Shown in pieces: positions 17,755 to 29,002 of a stretch of 33,421 nucleotides of DNA. Source of the DNA: Woeseiaceae bacterium (GTDB lineage Bacteria > Pseudomonadota > Gammaproteobacteria > Steroidobacterales > Woeseiaceae); the NCBI GenBank assembly GCA_030066075.1, contig JASJCH010000011.1, forward strand, positions 1 to 33,421, given 5' to 3'. The first letter of the stretch is position 1. Each line of letters opens with the position of its first letter. The position numbers and the translations under genes were made by a program. Under the pieces are notes generated by a model, which searched no databases, was not told where the DNA came from, and worked only from the letters and a program-made list of their open reading frames with translations.

Positions 17755-18477
17755 ATGAGTAAAGCGATAATCAAGAGCATTGTCACTATTGGCCTGCTGG
17801 CCCTGCTGATGGCCGCGCCGGTGGCCGGCGCGAGCGTCAACAAGAGCGTCACCATCGAAGCAGGCAGTGAATCCGATGGCGCAAGCAGTGTCAACGGCAG
17901 CGTCACCGTGGCAGAGGGCGCCGTGGTCAACGGCGAAGTCTCCACCGTGAATGGCAAAGTCCGCATCCGGGACAACGCCCGCGTTGGCGAGGCCAGCACG
18001 GTCAACGGCGCTGTATCGGTTGGCGACAACGTGACGGCCGACAGCCTCGAAACGGTCAATGGCGCTGTCAGCGTCGGCGAGAACAGCAAAATCGCCCGCA
18101 TGGTCGGCGCCGTCAACGGCGGAATCTCCCTGGAGAGTGGCACGACGGTCGGCGGCAATGTCGCCAACGTCAACGGTGCAATCGATATCACAGCCGCCGA
18201 AGTCGGCGGGAATGTCGAAATGGTCAACGGCAACCTCTACCTGCGTGACGGAGCGGTGGTTAAAGGTGATGTTGTCATCGAAAAGCCGAGTTTCTGGAGC
18301 TTCAGCAAGAAGAGCGACCCGCCGAAGATCATGATCGGTCCCGGCTCGGTCGTGGAAGGCAAGATCATCCTCGAGCGCGAGGTCGAGCTCTATGTCAGTG
18401 AATCTGCCGAGATCGGCGGCGTCGAGGGCGTGATGACCATGGACGACGCGATTCGCTTCTCCGGCGACAGTCCGTAA
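17755..18477 (+). CDS. Secreted VNG-repeat protein, predicted beta-solenoid (bactofilin-like)
   Basis: A 240-residue protein I cannot name. Residues 1-25 form a clear signal peptide (KSIVTIGLLALLMAAPVAG-A), so the protein should reach the periplasm or beyond. Residues 44-172 are a tandem repeat of 18-19 residues, each containing 'VNG' followed by alternating hydrophobic residues: VNG at 46, 65, 83, 101, 120, 139 and 157. The periodicity and the Gly/Asn/Val content suggest stacked turns of a right-handed beta-helix, as in bactofilins and other polymer-forming proteins. A short insert (EKPSFWSFSKKSDPP, about 176-190) separates a last, different set of strands. There are no cysteines and no C-terminal anchor. 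The ribosome site is GGGGG at 17742-17746. It may be co-transcribed with the metallopeptidase 9 bases downstream. Confidence 0.8.
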   Translation: MSKAIIKSIVTIGLLALLMAAPVAGASVNKSVTIEAGSESDGASSVNGSVTVAEGAVVNGEVSTVNGKVRIRDNARVGEASTVNGAVSVGDNVTADSLETVNGAVSVGENSKIARMVGAVNGGISLESGTTVGGNVANVNGAIDITAAEVGGNVEMVNGNLYLRDGAVVKGDVVIEKPSFWSFSKKSDPPKIMIGPGSVVEGKIILEREVELYVSESAEIGGVEGVMTMDDAIRFSGDSP

Positions 18478-18486
18478 AATAACGCC

Positions 18487-19242
18487 GTGCGGAGCGCGGC
18501 GACACAACTCAGACTGTTTGCAGATACCGAAGAGCCCGGCGCCAGGCCGGGCTTTTCCGTGCGCGAAAGCAAACGCGCCAAACGATTGGCCATCAAGGTG
18601 TTTCCGCGCGGCCGGGTCGAAGTCGTGGTCCCGAAGCGCACGCGCCCGGCCGACGTCCAGGCGTTCATCGAGGCCAACCGCGAATGGATCGAGCGCTCCC
18701 GCGCCTCATTCGCCCGGGAATTGCCGCCGGAGCCTTTCGTCCTGCCGAACCGGATCGATCTGCCCGCTATCGAGCAGTCCTTCCGCGTGCGTTACGAGCG
18801 CCGCTCCGGCGCCGCCTCGGTCAGCTATCGCAACAACGGGGGGGTCGTCACTTTGCGCGGTCTCACGGGCGACGACGCGCAATGCATCGCCGCGCTGCGG
18901 CGCTGGCTGGCATCGGTGGCTAAGAAGGAGTTCCTGCCGCGGCTGCAGGCGCTGTCGGAACTGACCGACAACCCGTTCCGGCGCATGCACGTGCGTTGCC
19001 AGAAGACCTGCTGGGGGAGCCATTCGAGCACCGGTACGATCAGCATCAACGTGTGTCTGCTGTTCCTCGATCCGGCGTTGTTGCGATATCTGATGATCCA
19101 CGAGTTGTGCCATGCCAGGCACATGAACCACTCGCGGCGATTCTGGCAGCGGGTAGGCCGCTTCGAGCCCGATTACAAGCGCCTCGACAAGGCGCTCGGG
19201 GAGTCGTGGAAGAGCATCCCGGCTTGGCTAGGAATCTATTGA
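18487..19242 (+). CDS. YgjP/SprT-like (DUF45) zinc metallopeptidase
   Basis: A 251-residue protein of the YgjP-like (formerly DUF45) family. The N-terminal half has the usual RESKRAKRLAIKVFPRGRVEVVVPK, and the catalytic region has CQKTCWGSHSSTGTISINVCL, then the zinc site HELCH (205-209) with NHSRRFW supplying the third ligand (His215). Family members resemble the SprT/gluzincin fold, but substrates are largely unknown. A Cys replaces the usual Arg in QKTRWGS, and His replaces Cys in WGSCS. The start is GTG 18487, nine bases after the VNG-repeat gene and without a clear ribosome site. No signal peptide is seen, so it is probably cytoplasmic. Confidence 0.87.
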   Translation: MRSAATQLRLFADTEEPGARPGFSVRESKRAKRLAIKVFPRGRVEVVVPKRTRPADVQAFIEANREWIERSRASFARELPPEPFVLPNRIDLPAIEQSFRVRYERRSGAASVSYRNNGGVVTLRGLTGDDAQCIAALRRWLASVAKKEFLPRLQALSELTDNPFRRMHVRCQKTCWGSHSSTGTISINVCLLFLDPALLRYLMIHELCHARHMNHSRRFWQRVGRFEPDYKRLDKALGESWKSIPAWLGIY

Positions 19243-19246
19243 AATC

Positions 19247-19276
19247 AGTTAGATAGCGTAATTACTTAATCTAACT
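19247..19276. terminator. AT-rich inverted repeat between converging genes (possible bidirectional terminator)
   Basis: AGTTAGAT (19247-19254) and ATCTAACT (19269-19276) are perfect 8-base inverted arms around a 14-base spacer that itself holds the palindrome GTAATTAC (19258-19265). It fills the 36-base gap between the ygjP-like stop and the DUF2333 stop. The arms are weak and no clear T run follows, so the terminator role rests mainly on position. Confidence 0.4.
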
Positions 19277-19278
19277 TA

Positions 19279-20280
19279 TCACCCTTGGTCCAGCAGCTCG
19301 CGCAGGTTGATCACCGCTGCGTTGGCCCTGGCGAGGTAGTTCGCCATGACCAGCGAGTGATTGGCGAAGGCCCCATAGCCACTGCCGTTGAGGATGACCG
19401 GCGAGCGCAGCGGCTGCAGGCTGGACTCCAGTTCGCGGATGATCTGGCGCACGCTGGCATTTGCGTTCTTGTCCTCGAGAACCTGGGCGAAGTCGAACTC
19501 GGCAGCCCGGAAGAAATGCACCAGCGCCCAGGCCGTGCCACGGGCCTCGAAGAACACGTCGTCGACCTCAAACCACGACGTCTTTACGGCGACCACGTCC
19601 GGCTGGGGATTGGATGCTTCGGCCGAAGGGTCAAGTGCGAGATTTTCGTTTATTCGTGTGTTTGCGACGCTGTCGCCGAGGCGCCGCGTCAGGCTGCCAA
19701 GCCGCTTTTCGACCTGGGCCAGCCACTCGCGCAGGTTATCCGCCCGCGCATAGAACTGCGCATCCACATCGTTATCGTCAGACAAGCGGTCGCGGTAACG
19801 CTTGAAGCCTCCAATCGCTCGCCGATACTCCGATTCCGCTCTCGGAAAGACCCAGGACGTATTGTCGATAAAGAACGCCTGCTCGGCGTCCCTCACGTCA
19901 GGGTCTTCTTTCGACTGCGACTGGCTGCGGCTGTAATCGTTGCGAATGACGCGCGCCAGGTCGCGGACCTGCTGCAGCACGCCCAGCTCCCAGTTCGGCG
20001 TGTTGTCGAGTATGACGCCCGGCGGCATCACGTCGTTGCTGAGGTAGCCGCCCGGCTTGTCCAGCATGGTCTTCGCAACACGAATCAGCGTGTCCGTCGT
20101 GGCGTAACCAACGACAATCCGATTGTCGTCCACGCTGCGGTTGACCCAGAAAACGTCGGGTTGCCGCGACCACCAGATGCCGAGCACGATATTGACCAGG
20201 AGGATGATGCCCAGCACCGAGGCGACGATTGCCAGCCAGCGCGGCCTGCGGAGGATCTTTGCTGCGGATTGTTCGGTCAC
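19279..20280 (-). CDS. DUF2333 family inner-membrane protein
   Basis: A 333-residue protein with a short cytoplasmic start (TEQSAAKILRRPRW), one transmembrane helix (about residues 15-36) and a large presumably periplasmic domain. The pattern GYATTDTLIRVAKTMLDKPGGYLSNDVMPPGVILDN, NWELGVLQQVRDLARVIRND and the end GSGYGAFANHSLVMANYLARAN match DUF2333, a family found mainly in gammaproteobacteria with no known function. The start is GTG 20280, with GAGG upstream. It lies downstream of cobB in the same direction, but a terminator separates them, so it probably has its own promoter. Confidence 0.88.
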   Translation of the reverse strand: MTEQSAAKILRRPRWLAIVASVLGIILLVNIVLGIWWSRQPDVFWVNRSVDDNRIVVGYATTDTLIRVAKTMLDKPGGYLSNDVMPPGVILDNTPNWELGVLQQVRDLARVIRNDYSRSQSQSKEDPDVRDAEQAFFIDNTSWVFPRAESEYRRAIGGFKRYRDRLSDDNDVDAQFYARADNLREWLAQVEKRLGSLTRRLGDSVANTRINENLALDPSAEASNPQPDVVAVKTSWFEVDDVFFEARGTAWALVHFFRAAEFDFAQVLEDKNANASVRQIIRELESSLQPLRSPVILNGSGYGAFANHSLVMANYLARANAAVINLRELLDQG

Positions 20281-20297
20281 GGTACGCCTCGCGGGGT

Positions 20298-20310
20298 AAC
20301 AGTCACTGTT
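20298..20310. promoter_or_regulatory. 13-base inverted repeat upstream of DUF2333
   Basis: AACAGT-C-ACTGTT is a perfect 6-1-6 dyad, 18 bases upstream of the GTG start of the DUF2333 gene. It could be an operator or leader feature; no known regulator is recognised. A possible -10 (TATAGT on the minus strand) lies about 20 bases further upstream. Confidence 0.3.
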
Positions 20311-20342
20311 CTTTTGAAAGGACTATAAGGATATGGTTCTCG

Positions 20343-20362
20343 AAAACCCGCTTTCAACGGGT
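20343..20362 (-). terminator. Rho-independent terminator downstream of acnA-cobB
   Basis: On the minus strand, 16 bases past the cobB stop, the sequence reads ACCCG-TTGAAAG-CGGGT and runs into TTTTC. The five-base-pair stem, seven-base loop and short U tract match an intrinsic terminator at the end of the acnA-cobB unit. Confidence 0.6.
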
Positions 20363-20378
20363 CACTCGAGCCGCAGCG

Positions 20379-21107
20379 CTAGTCGCCACCGAGCCCGGCC
20401 ACGAGATCCGGGAGCACTTCGCCGGCCTTGCCCGCAATGGCATGGTCGAAATTCGCTGCCAGTCCCGTCGGGTTCGGGTTGATCTCGGCCACGACGGCGC
20501 CGTGGCGTTTCGCGAGCTCGGCCAGCCCCGCGGCCGGATAAACGAGTGATGACGTGCCGACCGACAGGAACAGGTCACAGTCTTTTGCTGCCGCGAAGGA
20601 CTGGTCGAGGGCGCTGGCGGGAATGGCTTCGCCAAACCAGACGACGCCCGGGCGGACTGGGCTGCCGCAGCCCGGGCAGGTTGGCACACCGTCGTCGTCG
20701 GCGACCTCAACGATGCAGCCTTCCACAAAGCACCGCGTTGCAAACAGGTTGCCATGGAACTCGATGACGTCGCTGCTGCCGGCCCGGGCATGCAGCCCGT
20801 CGACGTTCTGGGTGACCAGCGTGAGCTCCGGGACCAGTCCCTCGAGTTCGGCGAGGGCATGATGGCCCGGGTTGGGCTCCGCCTCGGCAACCAGATCGCG
20901 CCGCCAGCGGTACCAGCGCCAGACCAGCTCGGGATCGCGCAGGAACGCCTCCGGCGTGGCCAGGTCCATGGGGTCGTAGTTTTCCCAGAGGCCGGTCTGG
21001 GCCTCGCGGAATGTGGGAATGCCGCTCTCGGCCGAAACGCCGGCCCCGGTGAGCACGCAAACGTGTTGCGCGCCACGCAGGGCCGCGATCAGCGACTCAG
21101 GCAGCAA
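20379..21107 (-). CDS. cobB: Sirtuin-type NAD-dependent protein deacylase (CobB-like)
   Basis: A 242-residue Sir2 enzyme that removes acyl groups from lysines using NAD. Motifs: [14 protein letters not shown] (21-34), TQNVDGLH (99-106), catalytic His118 in EFHGN, and a structural zinc site of four cysteines (126, 131, 144, 147). Tyr66 and Arg69 in WYRWRR form the YxxR pair that, in SIRT5 and E. coli CobB, recognises succinyl and malonyl groups. It begins at TTG 21107, inside the 3' end of acnA (11-base overlap); no better start fits the Sir2 N-terminus. Its position suggests co-expression with aconitase. Confidence 0.93.
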   Translation of the reverse strand: MLPESLIAALRGAQHVCVLTGAGVSAESGIPTFREAQTGLWENYDPMDLATPEAFLRDPELVWRWYRWRRDLVAEAEPNPGHHALAELEGLVPELTLVTQNVDGLHARAGSSDVIEFHGNLFATRCFVEGCIVEVADDDGVPTCPGCGSPVRPGVVWFGEAIPASALDQSFAAAKDCDLFLSVGTSSLVYPAAGLAELAKRHGAVVAEINPNPTGLAANFDHAIAGKAGEVLPDLVAGLGGD

Positions 21108-23760
21108 GCTGCCGCAGCACGTAGTGCAAAATGCCGCCGTGCTCGTAGTAGTCGCGTTCTTTCGGCGTATCGATACGGATATCCGCCTCGAACGTGATCG
21201 GATCGCCGTCCTCCGGCGTTGCTGTCACCTGGACCGATTCGGCGGCCGGATCGGTATGGCCGGAAATGCTGAAGGTCTCGGTGCCGTTCAACCCCAGCGA
21301 TGCGGCGTCTTCGCCGGCCTTGAACTGCAGCGGCAGCACGCCCATGCCGATCAGGTTCGAGCGGTGAATGCGTTCGAAACTCTTGGCGATGACGGCCTTG
21401 ACGCCCAGCAACAGCGTTCCCTTGGCCGCCCAGTCACGCGAGCTTCCCGTGCCGTACTCGCTGCCGGCGAGAACGACGAGTGGGGTGCCGTCTTCCTTGT
21501 ATTTGAGCGATGCGTCGTAAATCGACATCTGCTCGCCACTGGGCTGGTGCTTCGTCCAGCCGCCTTCGGTGCCCGGCGCGAGCTGGTTGCGCAGGCGGAT
21601 ATTGGCGAACGTGCCGCGCATCATGACCTCGTGGTTGCCGCGGCGCGAACCGTAGGAGTTGAAGTCCACGGGCTTGACGCCGTTGGCCTCGAGGTACTTT
21701 GCGGCCGGACTGTCCGCCGCAATCGCGCCGGCCGGGGAGATATGATCGGTCGTGACGGAATCGCCCAGCAGCGCGAGTACGCGCGCACCCTCGATGTTGG
21801 TCACGGGCGCCGTGTCCATGGTCATACCCTCGAAGTACGGCGGGTTCTTCACGTAGGTGGACGCCTCATCCCAGGTGTAGATCTCGCCCTCGGGCGAGTC
21901 GATGCCGGTCCAGTTGGCATCGCCGGCGAAGACGCTGTCATAGCTCGAACTGAACATCTCCGAGTCAATCGTGTCACCGATGACATCGTGGATCTCCTTC
22001 CCGCTCGGCCAGATGTCCTTGAGGTAAACCGGATTGCCGTCCTGGTCTTCCCCGAGCGCGTCTTCAAACAGGTTCACGTCGAGGTTGCCTGCAAGCGCAT
22101 ACGCAACGACGAGAGGCGGAGACGCCAGGAAGTTCATTCGCACGAGCGGGTGGATACGGCCTTCGAAATTGCGGTTGCCGGACAGTACGCTGGTCCCGAT
22201 GATGTTGCCTTCCTTGACCGCGGCCTCGATCTCCGGCAGCAGCGGACCCGAGTTGCCGATACAGGTCGTGCAGCCGTAGCCGACCGTGTAGAAGCCGAGT
22301 GCTTCGAGGTCATCGTCGAGCTCGGCTTTCTCGAGGTAGTCCGTGACGACCTTGGAGCCGGGTGCGAGGCTGGTCTTGACCCAGGGCTTGACCTTGAGGC
22401 CTTTCTCGGCCGCGTTGCGCGCGAGCAGGGCCGCGCCGACCATGACGGCCGGGTTGGACGTATTGGTGCAACTGGTGATGGCGGCGATCAGCACGGCGCC
22501 ATCGCGAATCTCGACGTCCTCGCCATTGATCGACGCCGTGGCCGAACCGCCGGCGTCGCGGTTGGCGACGGCGGTTTCGAGGTGCTTCTCGTACGTTGTG
22601 TCGGCGACGTTGAGTGCAATGCGATCCTGTGGCCGCTTGGGTCCGGCGATACTCGGTTCGACCGTGCTCATGTCCAGCTCGAGCGTATCGGTGTACAGCG
22701 CATCGGGCTGGCCGTCATGACGCCACAGGCCCTGTTCCTTTGCGTAGGCCTCGATCATCCGGATGTGGTCGGCGTCGCGCCCGGACAGTTCGAGATAGCG
22801 CAGCGTCTCGCCGTCAATCGGGAAGATCGCGCAGGTCGATCCGAACTCGGGCGACATGTTGCCGAGCGTGGCGCGGTCCGCGAGTGGCAACTGCGCGAGG
22901 CCGTCGCCGTAGAACTCGACGAATTTGCCGACTACGCCTTTCTCGCGCAGCATCTCAGTGACCGTCAGCACGAGGTCGGTCGCCGTGGCGCCTTCCTTGA
23001 GCGCGCCCGTCAGCTTGAAGCCGATAACGTGCGGGATCAGCATCGTGATGGGCTGGCCGAGCATTGCGGCTTCCGCCTCGATGCCGCCTACTCCCCAGCC
23101 GAGTACACCGAGACCATTGATCATCGTGGTGTGGGAGTCAGTCCCCACCACCGTGTCGGGATAGGCCTTTCTACCGCCTTCCTTTTTTACATCGAAGATA
23201 ACCCGTGACAAGTACTCCAGATTAACTTGGTGCACGATGCCCGTATTTGGCGGTACTACGCGGAAGTTCTCGAACGCCGACTGGCCCCACTTGAGGAACG
23301 AGTAGCGCTCCTTGTTACGCATGAACTCGATCTTGTTATTCAGGTCGAGCGCATTGGCGGCGCCGTAATGATCGATCTGCACCGAGTGGTCAATGACGAG
23401 TTCGGCAGGGGACAGTGGATTGATCTTCTCCGCGGAACCCCCCAGCTTGACGACCGCATCGCGCATCGCGGCCAGGTCGACTACAGCAGGCACGCCCGTG
23501 AAATCCTGCAGGATGACGCGGCTCGGCGTGAACGAGATTTCGGTGCTCGGATCCGCCTTCGGGTCCCAGTTGGCCAGCGCCAGGATGTCGTCGCGGGTGA
23601 CGTCCCGGCCGTCCTCGTGGCGCAGCAGGTTTTCGAGCAGGATCTTCAGGGAATAGGGGAGTTGCGCGGCGTGACCTTCGGTCACGGCGTCAAGTCGGTA
23701 GATTTCGAAGCTGTCGTCGCCGACGGCAAGCGTCGAACGCGCGCCGAAGCTGTCCTTCAT
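21097..23760 (-). CDS. acnA: Aconitate hydratase AcnA
   Basis: An 887-residue [4Fe-4S] dehydratase that interconverts citrate and isocitrate, of the AcnA/IRP1 type and near E. coli AcnA in length (891). The start ([34 protein letters not shown]) is typical. The cluster cysteines are in [14 protein letters not shown] and [16 protein letters not shown], and the swivel domain has [26 protein letters not shown] (split by one line of reading here: [15 protein letters not shown] then TFANIRLRN) and [23 protein letters not shown] precedes ATG 23760. It follows mnmA by 25 bases in the same direction and overlaps cobB downstream. Confidence 0.97.
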   Translation of the reverse strand: MKDSFGARSTLAVGDDSFEIYRLDAVTEGHAAQLPYSLKILLENLLRHEDGRDVTRDDILALANWDPKADPSTEISFTPSRVILQDFTGVPAVVDLAAMRDAVVKLGGSAEKINPLSPAELVIDHSVQIDHYGAANALDLNNKIEFMRNKERYSFLKWGQSAFENFRVVPPNTGIVHQVNLEYLSRVIFDVKKEGGRKAYPDTVVGTDSHTTMINGLGVLGWGVGGIEAEAAMLGQPITMLIPHVIGFKLTGALKEGATATDLVLTVTEMLREKGVVGKFVEFYGDGLAQLPLADRATLGNMSPEFGSTCAIFPIDGETLRYLELSGRDADHIRMIEAYAKEQGLWRHDGQPDALYTDTLELDMSTVEPSIAGPKRPQDRIALNVADTTYEKHLETAVANRDAGGSATASINGEDVEIRDGAVLIAAITSCTNTSNPAVMVGAALLARNAAEKGLKVKPWVKTSLAPGSKVVTDYLEKAELDDDLEALGFYTVGYGCTTCIGNSGPLLPEIEAAVKEGNIIGTSVLSGNRNFEGRIHPLVRMNFLASPPLVVAYALAGNLDVNLFEDALGEDQDGNPVYLKDIWPSGKEIHDVIGDTIDSEMFSSSYDSVFAGDANWTGIDSPEGEIYTWDEASTYVKNPPYFEGMTMDTAPVTNIEGARVLALLGDSVTTDHISPAGAIAADSPAAKYLEANGVKPVDFNSYGSRRGNHEVMMRGTFANIRLRNQLAPGTEGGWTKHQPSGEQMSIYDASLKYKEDGTPLVVLAGSEYGTGSSRDWAAKGTLLLGVKAVIAKSFERIHRSNLIGMGVLPLQFKAGEDAASLGLNGTETFSISGHTDPAAESVQVTATPEDGDPITFEADIRIDTPKERDYYEHGGILHYVLRQLAA

Positions 23761-23785
23761 CGTGTCTTCTCCGGGATTGTGAGTA

Positions 23786-24940
23786 TCAACCGTGGCCGGC
23801 CAGGTCGCCGGGCGCGCGCATTATAGCCGAACCAGCGTCGCTGATCCTGTGGATTTGGTCGATCACCGCCCCGCCAAGGCAGCGGTCGCCGAGGTAGAAC
23901 ACCACGTACTGGCCTGGGGCCACGGCACGCTGCGGTTGGTCGAAGCTCACTGCCAGGGACCCGCCGGGCAGCGGCGAGACTTCGCAACCCTGGTCGGGCT
24001 GCCGGTAACGGACCTTGGCCACGCACCTCAGGCCGTCGCCCAGGCCGTCGGGTGGCCCGTTGATCCAGCTGGCCTCGAGCGCGGTCAGACCGTCGCTCAA
24101 CAGCAGGTCCGTGTCCCCCTGGGCGACGATCAGCGCATTCTCCGCGGCGTCCTTGTCGACGACGTACCACGGCGCGTCGCCGGCATCGGCGCGGCCGCCG
24201 ATACCGAGCCCCTGGCGCTGCCCCAGCGTGTAGTACATCAACCCATGGTGCTGCCCGACCTCGGCGCCGTCAGGGGTGCGGATCGGGCCCGGGTTGGCGG
24301 GCAGGTAGGTGCTGAGGAATTGGCGAAACGGCCGCTCGCCGATGAAGCAGATTCCGGTGCTGTCGCGCTTGTCGTGCACGGCAAGCCCGTGGTCCCTGGC
24401 AATGCGACGCACTTCGTCCTTGGTGAGATCACCGAGCGGAAACACGGTCTCGCCGAGCGCTTCCTCGCTGACAGCGTGCAGGAAGTAGCTCTGGTCCTTG
24501 TTCAGGTCGGCGCCCTTGAGAAGATGAGTCGTGCCGTCGATGAGCGCCGTGCGCGCGTAGTGGCCGGTCGCCAGCAACTCCCCGCCGAGGCGCTTCGCGT
24601 GCTCGCGGAAAACCCCGAACTTGATTTCCCGGTTGCACAGCACGTCGGGATTCGGCGTTCGGCCGGCCGCGTACTCGTCGAGGAAATACTGGAACACGCG
24701 GTCGCGATATTGCTTTGCGAAGTTCACGTGGTGCAGCGGGATATCGAGTTGCTCGCAGATCCTGCGCGCGTCCTGCAGGTCGTCAGCGGCCGAGCAGTAG
24801 CCGTCCTCGTCTTCCCAGTTGGTCATGTGCAGGGCGTGTACCTCGGCGCCGGCGTCCCTGAGCAACAGGGCCGCGACAGCCGAGTCCACGCCTCCCGAGA
24901 GGCCCAGGATGACTCTACGATTGTTGGGATCCGGCGTCAT
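23786..24940 (-). CDS. mnmA: tRNA-specific 2-thiouridylase MnmA
   Basis: A 384-residue enzyme that thiolates U34 of tRNA-Lys, -Glu and -Gln. The ATP pyrophosphatase P-loop is SGGVDS (15-20). The two catalytic cysteines are Cys102 in [12 protein letters not shown] and Cys198 in [13 protein letters not shown], and KDQSYFL (148-154) contacts tRNA. The C-terminal beta-barrel ([19 protein letters not shown]) is complete. ATG 24940 lies 19 bases after nudJ, an order shared with E. coli nudJ-mnmA. A tRNA-Lys(UUU) gene, one of its substrates, is elsewhere in the window. Confidence 0.97.
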   Translation of the reverse strand: MTPDPNNRRVILGLSGGVDSAVAALLLRDAGAEVHALHMTNWEDEDGYCSAADDLQDARRICEQLDIPLHHVNFAKQYRDRVFQYFLDEYAAGRTPNPDVLCNREIKFGVFREHAKRLGGELLATGHYARTALIDGTTHLLKGADLNKDQSYFLHAVSEEALGETVFPLGDLTKDEVRRIARDHGLAVHDKRDSTGICFIGERPFRQFLSTYLPANPGPIRTPDGAEVGQHHGLMYYTLGQRQGLGIGGRADAGDAPWYVVDKDAAENALIVAQGDTDLLLSDGLTALEASWINGPPDGLGDGLRCVAKVRYRQPDQGCEVSPLPGGSLAVSFDQPQRAVAPGQYVVFYLGDRCLGGAVIDQIHRISDAGSAIMRAPGDLAGHG

Positions 24941-24959
24941 AGCCGGCGAATTCTAGCAT

Positions 24960-25451
24960 TCAGACCAGGTCGGCGTTGGCGAGCACGGCGTCGACGTTGC
25001 TTTGCAGCGGCAACATGCCGGTGAGCAAAGCATCCGACTGGCGCTTGCCGGCTTCGTAGTCGCGAATGCAACGCAGCACGACCGGGGTCCGCAAGTCGTT
25101 GCGACGGCCCTCGACGTCCTCGCGGGCCATCCAGCGCCTGCGCACGATGTTGTGGTCGAGGTCCCGACTCTCATCGCAGCCGAGGAACTCCGCTACGAAG
25201 ACCAGCCGCAGGAATTGCTGTCGCGTCTGCGGGTGAATCCAGAGGTAGACGCCGATCAATTCGCCGCAGGACACATCGCAACCCGTTTCCTCGCGGACTT
25301 CGCGGATGATGGCTTCCTCGGGCGATTCGCCGGCCTCGATATGGCCGCCGGGCTGGTTGATCACGACATCGCCCATCGAGTACTCCTCGATGAGCAGGTA
25401 ACGTCCATTGTCTTCAATGACGGCCGAGACCGTCAGGTCCGTTGGGTACAT
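24960..25451 (-). CDS. nudJ: Nudix phosphatase NudJ-like
   Basis: A 163-residue Nudix hydrolase. The full Nudix box runs from Gly36 to Cys58 (GHIEAGESPEEAIIREVREE then TGC). The segment SMGDVVINQPGGHIEAGE and the adjoining mnmA identify it as NudJ; E. coli NudJ dephosphorylates thiamine- and nucleoside-diphosphate/triphosphate substrates. The C-terminal tail (about residues 125-163) is longer than the core fold. ATG 25451 is 11 bases after the DUF7931 stop, with no room for a separate promoter. Confidence 0.9.
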   Translation of the reverse strand: MYPTDLTVSAVIEDNGRYLLIEEYSMGDVVINQPGGHIEAGESPEEAIIREVREETGCDVSCGELIGVYLWIHPQTRQQFLRLVFVAEFLGCDESRDLDHNIVRRRWMAREDVEGRRNDLRTPVVLRCIRDYEAGKRQSDALLTGMLPLQSNVDAVLANADLV

Positions 25452-25462
25452 TCAGGGTGTTC

Positions 25463-25969
25463 TTATATTCCGAGTTGACGAAATTCCGTTTCGACTTCGC
25501 TCGCCTGCCAGATTTCATCGAACATCTTGCCGTAGAGCTTGGCGACAGCGGGCTCATAAGTGTCCGCGATGCCTTCCCAGCGTTCGGCCTGCAGGCGGTA
25601 CACGAGAGCGGTCTCGTCGGCGATGCAGAACGACTCGGCGTGGGTGCGCAGGTCCTCGCGAACATGCCGAAACTCGATATACGTGTTCAGGCGGCGGCCG
25701 AGGTGCACGAAATTGTTGCCGGTCTTGACGGCGCGCGTCGGGTCGGCGATCAGCACACGAATGCGTGAATAGGTTTGCGACAGGATCAGGCGCTTGATGA
25801 TCTCGAGAAATTCCGGGTCGTCGTAAATGCCCGGTTCGAGGTCGTGCGTGAATATGGATACCTTGCGTTTCGCCTCGCGGACCACCTCGATAACGGCCTG
25901 GCGCATTTCCTCGCGGGTGGAAATTACCCAGCGGCGCCCTTTTTCGCGTGCCTGTTCCATGTGCATCAT
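25463..25969 (-). CDS. DUF7931/phospholipase D-like hypothetical protein
   Basis: A 168-residue protein without signal peptide or membrane segment. Its architecture resembles one half of a phospholipase D-like fold: RRWVISTREEMRQAVIEVV, then VSIFTHDLEPGIYDDPEFLE, then SRIRVLIADPTRAVKTGNNF, then ESFCIADETALVYRLQ and a C-terminal GKMFDEIWQASE. Small proteins with this pattern occur in gammaproteobacteria as DUF7931; no function is established. The strict HxKxxxxD catalytic motif is not visible, so activity is doubtful. I chose ATG 25969, with GGTGGG upstream; GTG 25978 is in frame but overlaps that site. It lies between purB and nudJ, the neighbourhood where hflD sits in E. coli, but I see no HflD similarity. 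Confidence 0.7.
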   Translation of the reverse strand: MMHMEQAREKGRRWVISTREEMRQAVIEVVREAKRKVSIFTHDLEPGIYDDPEFLEIIKRLILSQTYSRIRVLIADPTRAVKTGNNFVHLGRRLNTYIEFRHVREDLRTHAESFCIADETALVYRLQAERWEGIADTYEPAVAKLYGKMFDEIWQASEVETEFRQLGI

Positions 25970-25981
25970 ATTACCCACCGC

Positions 25982-26014
25982 CGTGACAACGCAGTGCCAA
26001 CTGCGTCACGTTTT
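25982..26014. other. Strong hairpin in the leader of the DUF7931 gene
   Basis: CGTGA (25982-25986) and CGCAGT (25990-25995) pair with ACTGCG (26000-26005) and TCACG (26006-26010), giving 11 base pairs with a 3-base bulge (CAA) and loop GCCA. TTTT follows at 26011-26014 on the plus strand, so in that direction it resembles an intrinsic terminator although no plus-strand gene is seen. In the minus direction it ends about 12 bases upstream of the DUF7931 start and close to its ribosome site. Confidence 0.5.
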
Positions 26015-26097
26015 CGAGGCTGGCGCATCGATTGTGAAAAGTTTCGATCCCAAGCAGGGCGGGCGTTTCAGGCTGATTACGAGCAGGCCGGCAGGGG

Positions 26098-26112
26098 TGT
26101 GAAAATTTCACA
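26098..26112. promoter_or_regulatory. 15-base dyad TGTGAAA-A-TTTCACA after purB
   Basis: A perfect 7-1-7 inverted repeat, TGTGAAAATTTCACA, 27 bases downstream of the purB stop and about 130 bases upstream of DUF7931. A partial copy, TGTGAAAAGTTTC, lies at 26033-26045. The half-sites look like CRP half-sites (TGTGA/TCACA), but the spacing is five bases instead of six, so a CRP site is not claimed. Confidence 0.4.
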
Positions 26113-26139
26113 TATGGTCGCCGCAGCGCATCCGGGTGG

Positions 26140-29002
<2,863 letters not shown>

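Noticed and set aside
17680..18507. A 276-codon N-terminal extension of tatD on the minus strand
   Set aside because: It is antisense to the VNG-repeat gene, has biased composition caused by that repeat, and TatD proteins begin at MPHELIDIG.
21013..23208. A 731-codon plus-strand open frame opposite acnA
   Set aside because: It mirrors the codon pattern of acnA, has no recognisable domain, and acnA is full length with all catalytic motifs.
26098..26112. Canonical CRP site
   Set aside because: The half-sites TGTGA and TCACA are separated by five bases, not six, and the site is downstream of purB rather than at a clear promoter.
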